A stretch of DNA of 30,274 bases from Nemertoderma westbladi (GCA_032718475.1 JAUCBJ010008607.1:1-30274), one strand, 5' to 3'. Shown: positions 17,613-27,603, counted from the first letter of the stretch. Numbers and translations are program-made. Notes: generated by a model not told the origin, from the sequence alone.

Positions 17613-17936
17613 GTCAAATAAAAAAAAAAAATTAAAAAAAAAAAAAAAAAAAACACTTTAGCTTAATTTAATTATCTAGTTGTATTTTGTGCTACAATTT
17701 GTATACCAACCAACCTAGTTAGTTTATTTGTTTTACTATATTCAGTGTGTTTGTTGTAAAATGTGTATGTGTGACCCCATTGTGTGTATGGTAAATAGGT
17801 ACTGTAGATCGGGTGTATTGCTGACGCTTATTGCCGCCAATTATCAGCTGCGGTGGGTACAGCCCACTGTGCTGCCTCCAAATTTTACTTTGGAGTTTAT
17901 GGTAATAAAAGAAAAATTATTTATTATTATTATTAT
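17613..17936 (+). other. 3' UTR and microsatellite tail of the CR1-like LINE
   Basis: An A-rich run (17618-17653) directly after the stop is followed by about 260 bp of unique sequence, AATAAAAG near 17903 and the terminal TTATTAT-type repeat. The internal A run is odd because the tail-like A stretch is not at the 3' end. Confidence 0.65.
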
Positions 17937-20130
17937 CAGTTTAGGGAGATGCACGAATGATGACTGGTCGGGACCTACGGGACGCCGTTGTTGGACAACG
18001 CGATCCACGAGCATCTTTGCTATGTAGTGAAGGGAGACGAGGCGAAGTTCAGAATACCGAAGTATCCGAAGGAACCACTGAGGAAGGAGTGGAGGAGGTT
18101 TGTAGATTCCATGGAGAGGGGCGGGTACATGGTCCTAGATGACGAAGGGAGTGTGGAGGATGACGAGGCCTCGAGAAGGGGGTCAGCGGGATCAGCTAGA
18201 ACTATATTACTGCATTTGGCAGCGCCAAATGGAGATATCATTCTATTCGACCTGGGGACATACGGAAAGAAGAGCGGCCGAAGTTGAACCGGTTGCCGAG
18301 GGTGGTGCAGGAGCTAGTGAGACAGAAAACTACAGTTAAGGTGGGATCGGCGATCCGTTACGACACGGATAGGATTATTGGACCACACACCTCCAATTTC
18401 CTGGACATGCAAGTAGTCTATATGGCTATGACGAGACCAGAGGGGTTGGGATTGGTGGCGAACACGGGACATTGCGGAGCCATGGGGATAGGCCAACTAA
18501 TGGGCCTCATCTGTCACAAGCCGATGGACTGGGGCAAGTTCCGGGAAGAATACGGAGCGGAACTTGCGAACTCGCTGAAATGGGGAGCGAGACCAGGTAA
18601 GCAGGAGGTATATCAATTCCGAAAGGGAGCGATAAAGATATATCAGAAGAGATATATCTTACAGGAGGGCTGGATAATGATAGGTTTATTAAACCTATTC
18701 ATTACCGTGGTTATCGGGAGAGAGCCGACGGCGTTTCTACTATCAGGAGCACCTCTGAATCACAGGAGAGCCTTTAAGGTGGCCTTCGAAGGTATTGTAG
18801 ACCACCCAGGGCTGAAGGGCGTGTTGGTATTCTTCGATACCCGGCACCTAGTGGACAGAGGGGTAGACATACCATACAAGCAATGGAAGAAACTGGAGGC
18901 GGATAGAGTCGAGGAGAGGATACTAGAGGAGGTCACGATGAGAGAAAGGAGGGAGGCAGAGGAGAGAGAAGCAGATATAAGGGGAGAGGAGTGTGAACTC
19001 TTGGAAGAGAAATGGGGATCGGAAACCTCAGATGAGTTTCGCTTGGGGGATGAATTGGGTTAGATGGAAGAATCACCGAGACAGTCGACATCAGGATTGC
19101 AAGCAATGCCCATGCCAGGAGAGGAAGAAGAGGACGAGTTTGGGGCGATGCCACCGATATAGAGAATTGCGACCTCAGTGGGGGAAGAGGAAGATGATGA
19201 GTTTGGGGCGATGCCGCCGATAGTGAGGATCGGCCACTCGGATACGGACTGGGTGGGCGGGAGGGTGGTGACGGCCAGAGGGGTGTGAGCCTTCTGGGAC
19301 AAACCCGGTAAGTGGGCCTGGGAGCATGGGGAGCCGGCGATGGATTTCGCGGCGAGTACGATCAGGTTGGTTGAGCAACCGGGAACGGCACCACGTGTAG
19401 TGTTTGGGGAATCAATGCCGAGGGTGGAGGAGGACATCGACATGGGTAGGGAGGACAGCATTCAGATGTTTGCCTACCTGCGGCTCCATAGACCCAGGAG
19501 GCCATGCGGAGCTAAGGACTTGGGGCGGGACACACTGGTACATGGTTGCGATTACTGTGGGAGTCTAACCCACCAGCAAAAGAACTGTCTGTACCGTTTC
19601 CAGAAGGGAACGGCATGTCTCTACTGCCGCGAGTCGACCCATAAGATGGGTGCATGTCCAAGGTTGCACAACCAATGCTCAAAGTGCAAGTTTCGGTGCC
19701 ACTTTGAGCGCCAGTGCAATTGGATGGTTGCGATTGGAGAAGTTCCTGATCTTCGAGGAGTGGGCCAACGTCGGAGTCATGACACGACAAAGGATGAAGG
19801 CCCAGGAGTTCCGGTGGGGCTTCTTTAGTATCAACGTGGAAGCCCACCAGGAGATCACCAAGAGGAGACTACTATTCACGCATCAGGAGGTAGTGACAGC
19901 GGCATTGTACGGAGGGGTCATTAACACTCAGAGATACCTAGACAGATGGTCACCAGAAAATTGAATCGAATTCAGGGACTTTCTGGGGGGAGCACGTGCC
20001 GCGGGCGATGAAAATGATCTTGTGGAACGCTACCAGAGGGAAACAGGAGGGACACTTAGTGGGACCACCTGCAAAGCGATACCGGGAGTTGATAACACCT
20101 GCGCCCAAAGAACCAACTACAGGGCTTGGT
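17937..20130 (+). pseudogene. Gag, part 3: capsid-like region, acidic repeats and three CCHC zinc knuckles, broken
   Basis: The gag reading resumes as QFREMHE, meets TGATGA at 17958-17963, then continues in the same frame (LLDNAIHEHLCYVVKGDEA, KEPLRKEWRRFVDSMERGG) to about 18280. After a shift, frame 18284-19063 gives the body (RLPRVVQELVRQK, LLNLFITVVIGREPTAFLL) and an acidic coiled coil. The same frame, with stops at 19061-19063, about 19158 and about 19286, carries two EDEFGAMPPI-type repeats. It ends in three CX2CX4HX4C knuckles at about 19547-19720: CDYCGSLTHQQKNC, CLYCRESTHKMGAC and CSKCKFRCHFERQC. A further shift leads to a C-terminal part (EEWANVGVMTRQR, FTHQEVVTAALYGG). The knuckles bind RNA in packaging. 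Triple knuckles suggest Gag but do not name a family. Confidence 0.75.
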
Positions 20131-20916
20131 AAGACGGTATCAACGAGGATGAGTAGCCTCAAGGATAAGCAGGAACGTAGGAAAGATGACGATAGGGGCA
20201 AGGAACTCAGATGGTTCCCGAAGACGGGAGGAGCAAACTAGAACTCAGGAACAGGGGTGTGGGTGTGCCTGGAAGGCACCACATGAAGGAAACAGTACAA
20301 ACCCCTAAGTGCAATTAATTAAGCGCAATTAGTATGTACTTATGTAAAATATTTAATTAATAGCAAATATAATCAATGTAAGTACTATAGTCATGTATAA
20401 CCTTTTCCAACTAGCTACTGGGATTGGGGACCAATTGACTAGGACAGAAGGACGAGACATTAGACGGATCCCATTTCTCAAGTGCGGCCACACTAATGAG
20501 AATGCGGGAGCCTGACAGGAGGGCACGGAGAATGGGAACGAGAACTGGTTGAGTGTATGGAAATGGGAAAATATGGGGAGGAGGTGTTAGAATTGGGGAA
20601 ATGGAGGAAGTGCGAGATTCAAGTGTGGGGGGGGGGGGGGGGGGGGCGAGCATGGAGGAGGATGAGTCCCAAAGGGACTGGTGAGAGAGGAAGGGACAGA
20701 AAGGTCTGTGAGGAAAATTTGAGGAAAATTGTGTGAAGAGTGAGGACAATGATCTCAAACAGAGACGCCAGATACCTTGGTACAACATAGCTCGCGATTG
20801 TACCAAGGATGGGTAGTGATAACAGACCCATGGGGGCTGGTCTGGAAAACCGAAAATTCCACCCCACATCCAATATTAGATTGGATTCCAGCGGAATTGA
20901 AGCGCACTTAAGGTTG
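20131..20916 (+). other. Non-coding 3' region of the gag element
   Basis: No gene is seen where pol would be expected. It holds A+T-rich sequence (20310-20400), a purine-rich stretch (20440-20760) rich in GGGAA and GAGG motifs, and a 20-G tract at 20627-20646. Confidence 0.5.
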
Positions 20917-20945
20917 ATGCTATCTTCTCACCGGGAAGATAGCAT
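20917..20945 (+). repeat. 11-bp perfect stem-loop just before the polypurine tract
   Basis: Arms 20917-20927 and 20935-20945 (ATGCTATCTTC and its complement) enclose a 7-nt loop TCACCGG. It directly precedes the purine tract (20945-20953) and the LTR start, so it could affect RNA packaging or primer selection. A rho-independent-style terminator is not meaningful here. Confidence 0.8.
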
Positions 20946-21767
20946 GGGGGGAGTGTAAGCGGATTCAATTCCGTGCATTACCCACCCAAAATGGGACTAG
21001 TGGCATTTTACCAATATAGTTGGCGATGTGAGATTACCAATAATAATCTCACGTCATAACCAACTGAGGGGGGCGACACACGCCGTAAACCACAGAGAGA
21101 GGTGAGAGGTCAAACCACCTCAAAGGGAGAAACCAGCTAGTGAGGCTAGCACCAAGGGGTAACACCAAGTGGGAGTGGCGAAGTGACAATTAGTATATAA
21201 GCCAATAGCGGGCAGCAAAGCACATTAGGGAGGACAAGAGCGCATCCATTGGATACCAGAGGCCACCCAGTAGTGTACGGCTAAAACCAATATGTGTCAA
21301 TGATATAACTCTTGTAATCACTGATTATTAGTTAGTTGATTCCCTTACGGTTGTGAGACCAGAATAGTTTTTGACTGTCATTACTACATCGTTGTTACTG
21401 TTACAATTTGCATTGCATATTATTATATTCAGAATGTGCTATTATCAATTGCTGTGATTATCAATACTGACAACTAACACCGTTGTTTTTCTATCGGCCT
21501 TTGGACAAAGATATTATCCAGCCGTCAGTTAGCCCAGCAACCCAGCGACGCAACGACGCGTACAACCTACACCGGTCGCCGGAGCTTATACTGCCAACTC
21601 CGGCAGCCCCGTCACAGCTACACTCTAATCCAAATCAAAGAAAACTAACGCACGGAAGCCTGGTAGGTAACTCACTACCGCATTTATGAATAATTTATGT
21701 AAATAAAGCGGCAATGCGCTGGACCTTTTATTACAATTAAATTATTTATATTATACAGTCAGTTTCA
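20946..21767 (+). repeat. Polypurine tract and probable 3' LTR
   Basis: GGGGGGAG (20946-20953, partly) is followed by TGTAAGCGGATTC, the typical TG start of an LTR. A TATATAAG box lies at 21194-21201 and AATAAA at 21702-21707, consistent with U3-R-U5 order. A CA at 21766-21767 is the tentative end (about 814 bp); a shorter LTR ending near 21480 is also possible. No second copy is in the window to confirm the boundaries. Confidence 0.55.
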
Positions 21768-23035
21768 TTGGGAGCCATTAATAAGTTAACACAAGCGGGT
21801 TACAACTTATAATACCTGGGTTGTTGCTATGGAGATCTCTTTCATTCCCATGGCAGATCTCCCACTCTTATAATAGAATGATAATATATTAATCATTTTT
21901 TTAAACCATTACTAACCAAGATAATCTTTTAACATACTATTTGTTACAATATTTGTTAACTGTATTTACGTAATTAATAAAAATAGATACTTTACTGTAC
22001 CCCCCATTTTGCCACCTTAACCTACTTGATACGTTACTATAACAGTAAACATACTTCAGCGCAGTTAATATGCAATTCGTATTTGTGTTTGTATCCCAAT
22101 TAATTTAGTTTTTTTATGGCAGAGAATTATATCATATATAATGTAATATTGGAACAACTATCTTTCTTGACTTAAAGGATGCGAATTAGCTCCCAGGAAA
22201 TATTAGGACTGCACATGATTACATTTTATAGTTCCACGATATTCAGTAGAAGCGAAAATTAAAGGGCAAACTATAGCAGATTCACTTTTCAAATTCATTA
22301 AGACTTTTAGAAAATTAAGGGTTTGTGGGGGGGGGGGGGGGGGGGGTCCGTCTCCTTTCAATGCACTTCATTACTGTATGTGGTAACGCGCCATTAGGTC
22401 CTTTGGTCATTGGTTAGGTCCTGGTCTTACAATTATATTTATATATACAGCTGATTACTTCAAAAAATTAAATTGCAATGCTGTTTATATGAAAACGCAG
22501 GATCTAATGTCTCATGACCTAATGATGTGGAGGTCCATAGGTTTACACATTATTTATATAAGTATTTAATTATCCTATTTATTATAGAATATTTATTGTA
22601 TGTTGTGTCCTTTGGTATTGTAATTATTGGATGAATATACAAGTATAATTTAAAAAATCTAATATAATCCTTGTACATGAATTACTGTACGTAGATATTT
22701 CTTGACCTCATCTGTAGAAAATCCTAAAGGGTAAAACAAACGATTTTCCAGAAGATAAATTTCCTGTCATACCGTACATAAAGTAATACTAATACAAAAG
22801 TATCATAAAATATGCAGATGTGCATACACACATACAGACACCTAGACATATCTGACTAACTGACAATAAGACTGTAAGTACTACCGGTACTGCCATAATA
22901 CTACTGGCTATGTACTGCACTGCACTGCATACTGACTGACTAACTCTATGTATTTTACAGGCTATGTCCACCACCAAAGACCAACCAGTTAACTTTGTTG
23001 TCTTTACAACACATTCCCGGCCACCGAAGAACTAC
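21768..23035. other. A+T-rich spacer without recognisable genes
   Basis: No supportable ORF. A 20-G tract lies at 22327-22346. Around 22380-22540 there are short repeats such as TTGGTTAGGTCCT and TGACCTAATG, and short CA-rich runs near 22824. Confidence 0.5.
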
Positions 23036-23617
23036 TTAATCTGGAGTTAGGAAATCTTTAGCTTGTTCCTCTATTTTATTTGAAGCTTCAATTGCAGCCA
23101 CCCTTATTGTTCGTTGCCCTAATCGAGGTTTGGAATCAGCATTTAAGTTAGAGGTGTCCTTCAATACATTAACCTTCCTTTCATCAATAAGTAATCTATC
23201 CTTAAGTAAGACGACATTTCCAACAGCTATCGGTAAAGAATGAGATTTCAACAGTTTATTTGCAAGACTTTCTCTAATATTCGTCACATAATCATTATGG
23301 AAGGTTACTGTATTCCTGAACATCTTAATGCACTGTTGTCTGGCTTTGATTTTATCAAGAAGTAATTTAAGTAAGTGTCTCTCGACCAGATAGAGTTGAT
23401 ATAAAAGTTGGATCAATATCTTCATTATCACCATTAACCCTATTAGTACCGGGCTATAAAATATTGTACAAATACCTCGAGTGTTGAAAAATATCGAGAA
23501 TAAAAATATTGCATTTTCCTTGAGCCTTTTATTTAGAATTATGGAACAATATTGCAGTGCATGGGTTACAACAGTGCAAGTGCAAGTAAATCGCATTAAT
23601 ACACCTTCGGTACCCAT
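23036..23617 (-). pseudogene. Possible retroelement integrase C-terminal (DUF5641-like) remnant
   Basis: In this 193-codon minus-strand frame, the second half (about residues 85-190) reads HNDYVTNIRESLANKLL, then IAVGNVVLLKD, RTIRVAAIEASN and EEQAKDFLTP. The order resembles the tail of BEL/Pao integrases, where a Tyr-x-x-x-Leu-Arg helix precedes a VGDVVLLKD-like strand and an R-x-A-x-V strand near the end. After the stop, the same frame continues with a WPGMC-like stretch, as if the stop were recent. The first half is A+T-rich and probably not coding. It contains an inverted copy of the CTCGATATTTTTCAACA motif. The similarity is weak and by eye; a chance ORF is the alternative. Confidence 0.33.
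23476..23512. repeat. Inverted copy of the CTCGATATTTTTCAACA motif
   Basis: The complement of this stretch contains TACTCTCGATATTTTTC-like sequence followed by CAACACTCGAGG, matching the tandem array at 23911-23991 in the opposite orientation. The pair would allow a foldback of about 0.5 kb. Confidence 0.75.
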
Positions 23618-23685
23618 TTACCAGATTTATTATACTAGCTAGTTTTTGATATTTTTTTAATAATTATTATAAAAGAAGTGCTAGC

Positions 23686-23870
23686 TATAAATTTTGATAA
23701 ATATTTTTGTTCTGGAACACATTTTTTAGTTCTAGATCAAATTTTTAATTTTTTTAAATAGCTATTTCTACTTCTTTACATAAATGTTATAGAACACGTG
23801 TAAGCTACCAAATGTTAATAAATATTTTTGTTCTAGAACTCATTTTTTTGTTCTAGAACATTTTTAGGAA
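23686..23870. repeat. Direct repeat of about 65 bp with TTGTTCTAGAAC motifs
   Basis: Copies at about 23686-23750 and 23802-23870 (116 bp apart) share AGCTA, ATAAATATTTTTGTTCT, GAAC and CATTTTTT blocks. Each includes paired GTTCTAGAAC-like palindromes. Confidence 0.7.
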
Positions 23871-23910
23871 AATATATTATCATACAACCCTTATTTAAAA
23901 AAATTGTTAC

Positions 23911-23991
23911 TATCGATATTTTTACTCTCGATATTTTTCAACACTCGATATTTTTCAACACTCGATATTTTTACTCTCGATATTTTTCGAT
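23911..23991. repeat. Tandem array, about five units of CTCGATATTTTT(CAACA/A)
   Basis: A 16-17-bp unit CTCGATATTTTTCAACA alternates with CTCGATATTTTTA variants over 81 bp. An inverted copy lies at 23476-23512. Confidence 0.85.
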
Positions 23992-24230
23992 GATTAAAGG
24001 CTTAAACAACTGCGACAAATGATGATCTCTGATAGCACCTTACTATCACCCATATATATCCATACTATCACCGATATACATTTATATATACTTGTATAGA
24101 AGTATTCTAGAGATAATCTTATTTGTTTCCCAAATAAATAGTGAAGCAAATATATCATAAATATGTTACTACTAAAGCTACGGGACCTAAACACTACAGG
24201 ACCTACTGCTACTGACCTAACTCAGTAACT

Positions 24231-24285
24231 GCCTAAAGTATACCGATTTGGACCTAACGCTACCAGGCTGCTTTGTACATTACCC
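24231..24285. repeat. Direct repeat flanking the endonuclease-only LINE, left copy
   Basis: It contains CCTAAAGTATACCGATTTGG, then ACCTAACGCTAC and CATTACC. It matches 26494-26530 with a few differences and about 14 extra bases before CATTACC. It might be an old duplication caused by insertion or part of a dispersed repeat. Confidence 0.65.
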
Positions 24286-24422
24286 GCAAAAGAGATTCTC
24301 AAAAATGTTTCCATTTTGCACACAACTGTTATACTGTATATTAGCCCAATTTATTAATTTATAGGCCTATAGGCTAATGACAGAATGACTACTGGTTGCC
24401 GTTGGTGTAGGATTATTATTAT

Positions 24423-25538
24423 TTATTGATTAGGAGTATTATTGAGGAGCTTTTCAAAGTGGGCCTTCCAACCATTGAGGCGATCGGCTGGTGATTCAGC
24501 CTTAACCTTGGTGGTTGGTTGGCTTTTTCGACCAGCAAGCAAGTTGATCGATCTCCATGCCTGGGATGATTGCCTGCTGTCGTCAGCATCATTGATGGCA
24601 TCAACCTGTAGGTTTATTAGCTCCTGTAAATTAACAGAGTACTGCCTGTTCAGGGACCTAGATGCAGCCTTAACTGCATTCTTGGCCGCTGTAGTCTGTT
24701 TGAGTCGGGACTCTTTCTGCGCCTTATAGAGGTCATTTCGGCACTTCTGAATTTTGTTGTCAGTCCAGGGGGCCTGTTTCCTGTTTCGAGGGTATACAGG
24801 AACTGTTTCTGCAGCTGCTAACTTAACTGCCTCAGTGAAGGCAGTATAGCCCTCACAGTGATCTGCCGCCTCAGAGGCAAGAACCTCATACCTGTTGCTC
24901 AGCTGTAGTGTGAAGCTGGATCTCACACTTGGCTGTTGCAACAGAGAGGACCAGTCATGCCGCGGCAAGGCAGATTTCGTTGTTCTGCTAGCACGCAGAC
25001 TAAGTCTTACCTTGGCCACAATAAGGCGGTGATCACTGGAGAAGGGTCGTAGTGTAAATGCATTACAGCCTTGTATAGAGCTCCTGTATTTCCTACGAAA
25101 CAGGATATGGTCTATCTGGGACTTGTGACCACTGGGTTCACTATGAGTCCATAGCTTTCCAGTTCGCTTCTTGAACTGGGTTCCAGCCGAAAACAACCCA
25201 ATTCCAGAGATAAAATCCTGAAGATGGACGGAATTTCGGTTAACACTATTGCTATAGACCCAGGGCGATGTAGGTGATTGATGCAGACTTGTATTAAAGT
25301 CTCCCAGGAATGTTAAGAATGCATGCTGATCCACTCCATCAGTAGCTGCTTGTAGATTCTGGTAGAAATTTTCCACCTCCTCTACAGGGGCAACACTAGT
25401 TGGAGAATAGCACACAATCAGAACCACCTTAGGAAACTTATTAGCCAGTCCTCCAGAACATGAGAAGTGCCAACGGATGATGCTGTTAGAGATTTGGTCT
25501 ATTTTGTCCAATGCTGCATGTGCAGTTGGATTCATCAA
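24423..25538 (-). pseudogene. LINE APE endonuclease, C-terminal part, and linker toward RT
   Basis: A 371-codon frame with the main endonuclease residues: LGDFN at 78-82, SQIDHILFRR at 140-149 and SSDHRLIVA with Asp169-His170. These fit an RTE-like or Nimb-type endonuclease, which nicks the target DNA to prime reverse transcription. Residues 200-365 form the Lys/Arg/Gln-rich linker, ending WKAHFEKLLNNTPNQ, the sort of block seen just before the RT. The stop TAA is made by the first bases of the TAA-rich tail. Apart from the shift at its start, this part is uninterrupted. Confidence 0.8.
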
Positions 25539-25885
25539 TAGACCAATTCCACCATTGCCACTATCATCTGCTGAAGCGAGGGCGAGTTGCCAACCACACC
25601 CCCCATGTCCTTAATCAGAACCTCATCAGTCTGTCCAGTCTGCATTCGGTGCTCTTGAACACCCACTGCACTAAGAGAAAGCTTATCTGCCAAGGCAGTC
25701 AGCTCACCTTGTCGCATTGTGGACCCGAGTGTTAGGGTGTTTACTGAGGCTAGTCTAGTGACTTGCCTCAGATTCACCAATTGTTGGCCGGGGTGGAACA
25801 TGAGAGTAGCCTCCAACTCCAGAATCCCTCTCCCCCTCACAATCTGGCCTCCCTGGTGACCCAGGGTTTGGGCCAGAAAGGTCAT
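25535..25885 (-). pseudogene. LINE APE endonuclease, N-terminal part
   Basis: Within this 116-codon frame, residues 44-80 carry the start of an apurinic endonuclease-like domain: RLASVNTLTL with Asn49, then LADKLSLSAVGVQEHRM with the catalytic-type Glu78. The frame ends at a shift (about 25545-25575). The correct reading (SGNGGIGLLMNPTAH) passes into the next frame. The upstream part reads as ORF1-like or leader sequence in more than one frame and cannot be assigned. Confidence 0.72.
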
Positions 25886-26493
25886 CAGGAAAGGGACTCA
25901 AAGAATCGTTTGTCGCTCTCTCTCCAGTAGGGGGTGAGACAGGCAGCCGGTCAGGAGATAACTGACGCCTGTGAGGCCGATTGTGTCCAGTCATTCACTG
26001 GCCTCTAGTGGCTGGACCTCCGCATTACTAATGTAATCCATAGTGGGGGTTGGGGGGTGCTTTTTTGCCGAGTCAGCTCTCGGGGCAAATACCACACCCT
26101 GGTTTGCCATTCCACAGGGTGGGTGTCGCAGTGGAGTCAGATATGAGGCCCATCACCCATATCTACTCTGGCGCACATGACCCACCATTGGCTGTGCAGC
26201 TCATCTGCTGGGTCATGCCCTGTACCCCTGCTGCCAGGTGCAGGTCGCAGTGAAGTGCACTCAGAGTGGACATGAGAACACTATACTCCTGACCAGCCAT
26301 TGGTAGATCACCATCTGCCTGGCCAGGCCATATACCCCTGCAGCCAAGTATATGGGTCCTTAATTCAGGACCAAGGGCATCCTTATCCCAGAACGAAGGG
26401 GGTCCTAGTTACAGGACCAGATTTGCCCTAGTAAGAGGGTCTACGAGGGTCAATAAACGAGAGTTAGGAATAATTTAATGAAATGTTTTACAG

Positions 26494-26530
26494 GACCTAA
26501 AGTATACTGGTTTGGACCTAACGCTACATT
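26494..26530. repeat. Direct repeat flanking the endonuclease-only LINE, right copy
   Basis: It contains CCTAAAGTATACTGGTTTGG and ACCTAACGCTACATTACC, matching 24231-24285 in the same orientation. Confidence 0.65.
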
Positions 26531-26765
26531 ACCACTGACTAGGCCTAATTAGAAGACGTTCCATACAGGAAATATGGTTCATGGACGATACCAGGTTTCC
26601 ATATTACACACACACACACATACACCCACCGACATACAAACAGACATACTGTACAAACAGACGAATTGACTTTTCAATGTTGATTAATCATCGCCCTGAC
26701 TTGGAAAATTGATGTGTTTACAGAATTCGACTTTGCAAAACTGTTATTTATGACTAAAACTCTAA

Positions 26766-26990
26766 TGGGTCATTTTGACCCAAACTGCCCTTGACGTTGT
26801 CTAAATAATAAAAGTCAAATTAAAAAAAAAGTGTTAAAGTAAAAGTTGTGACCCGGTTACATTTGGATAGAGTATGAAAAAGTAGGATAATTCATGAAAT
26901 ATTGTGAACCCAATCATTATATTGAATTTGTACAGTACATGTAAACGTAATTTTGGGTCAATTTGACCCAAACGGTCCTCGACGGGTTAA
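26766..26990. repeat. Paired TGGGTCA-TTT-TGACCCA palindromes, the right one ending at TTAA (piggyBac-like end)
   Basis: A 17-bp palindrome occurs at 26766-26782 and 26954-26970, each followed by AAACTGCCCTTGACG or AAACGGTCCTCGACG. The second copy runs into GGGTTAA at 26984-26990. Ends of the form GGGTTAA with an internal TGACCCA palindrome resemble piggyBac-family termini (TTAA target). No matching left end TTAACCC was found, so only a fragment is supported. Confidence 0.5.
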
Positions 26991-27076
26991 TACAACCTAT
27001 GATTTGCCCTCTAGCGGTTACAAGTCTCAAAAATTTCATTGTCGCAATGATCTGCATCTACTACTACTACTACTAG

Positions 27077-27476
27077 GTGGAAACCACAAATTTCGAGTAA
27101 TACTGTGCTCTAAGTTTAATAGACACGAGTCGTAAAACTTACGATGCTTTGATCTTCCAGTCGTACAGATCCCCAGATACAAACCGGACGAGAACTGTTC
27201 TGTTCCCAGCGCTGCGGACGAATATTTTACATCCCAAACTTGCTGAAAAACGGCCTGATCCCCGAGACGGTCCAGAAATGAGTCCTTAGTCCTGAAAAAT
27301 CGAAGGTGAGAGTTTTACAGACTACTCCTACAAAAAAAATATTACAGTAATACCGATAGTAATTGGTCATTAAACCCTAAATACCTTTTCAAGTACCAAA
27401 AAAAATAACACCGTATACACACACGGCCTAAAGACAAAATTAAATTACAAATTAGAGTATAGCTAATCAAATACAA
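27077..27476. repeat. Interspersed repeat, copy 2 (copy 1 at 2518-2920)
   Basis: It matches copy 1 in the same orientation along its length, with indels and changes such as an A-rich insertion near 27332. It begins right after a (CTA)n microsatellite at about 27057-27075. Confidence 0.8.
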
Positions 27477-27603
27477 AACTGTTTTAAAATTCTACTAATA
27501 TTTAAAATTATAAAACACGAGCTACTGTAAAGCACTAAGTGCTTTACAGAACGTACATAAATTGTACAAATTCTAGGCCTACTGATATTCAATAAGTCAC
27601 GAC

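Larger units (their letters stand above)
14437..17936 (+). mobile_element. CR1-like LINE, 3.5 kb, inserted in the gag element
   Basis: The insert carries one long ORF (APE endonuclease plus RT), an A-rich stretch after the stop (17618-17653), a 3' UTR and a TTATTATTATTATTAT tail (about 17918-17936). It is flanked by an imperfect 7-bp duplication (CAATTTA at 14430-14436 and CAGTTTA at 17937-17943). The gag reading on both sides is in the same frame (LQF on the left, QFREMHE on the right), which supports these limits. Confidence 0.82.
12806..21767 (+). mobile_element. Gag-only (non-autonomous) LTR-type retroelement, disrupted by two insertions
   Basis: The plus-strand order is: gag start (12806), two insertions, the rest of gag with three CCHC knuckles (to about 19730), a Gag C-terminal region (to about 20130), a non-coding part, a hairpin, a purine tract GGGGGGAG, and an LTR-like segment starting TGTAAGCGG at 20954. 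No protease, RT, RNase H or integrase is visible between gag and the LTR. The right boundary at 21767 is a guess from a possible CA end after a polyadenylation signal. The 5' LTR was not found. Several stops and frameshifts show decay. Confidence 0.6.
24404..26460 (-). mobile_element. RTE-like LINE, 5' UTR plus endonuclease, ending in a TAA-rich tail
   Basis: The minus-strand order is a G+C-richer untranslated leader (about 26460-25990), a broken APE endonuclease (25885-24423), and an A+T microsatellite AATAAATAATAATAAT at about 24425-24409. The RT is absent. Related direct repeats lie outside both ends (24231-24285 and 26494-26530). The exact 5' limit is uncertain. Confidence 0.7.

Noticed and set aside
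18020-19461. Minus-strand ORFs across the gag region
   Set aside because: Antisense shadows of the gag reading frames with zinc knuckles on the plus strand.
21483-21689. 68-codon ORF after the LTR TATA box
   Set aside because: Pro/Gln/Asn-rich, no motif, lies inside the presumed LTR.
26050-26253. 67-codon plus-strand ORF
   Set aside because: Antisense to the leader of the half-LINE; no motif.
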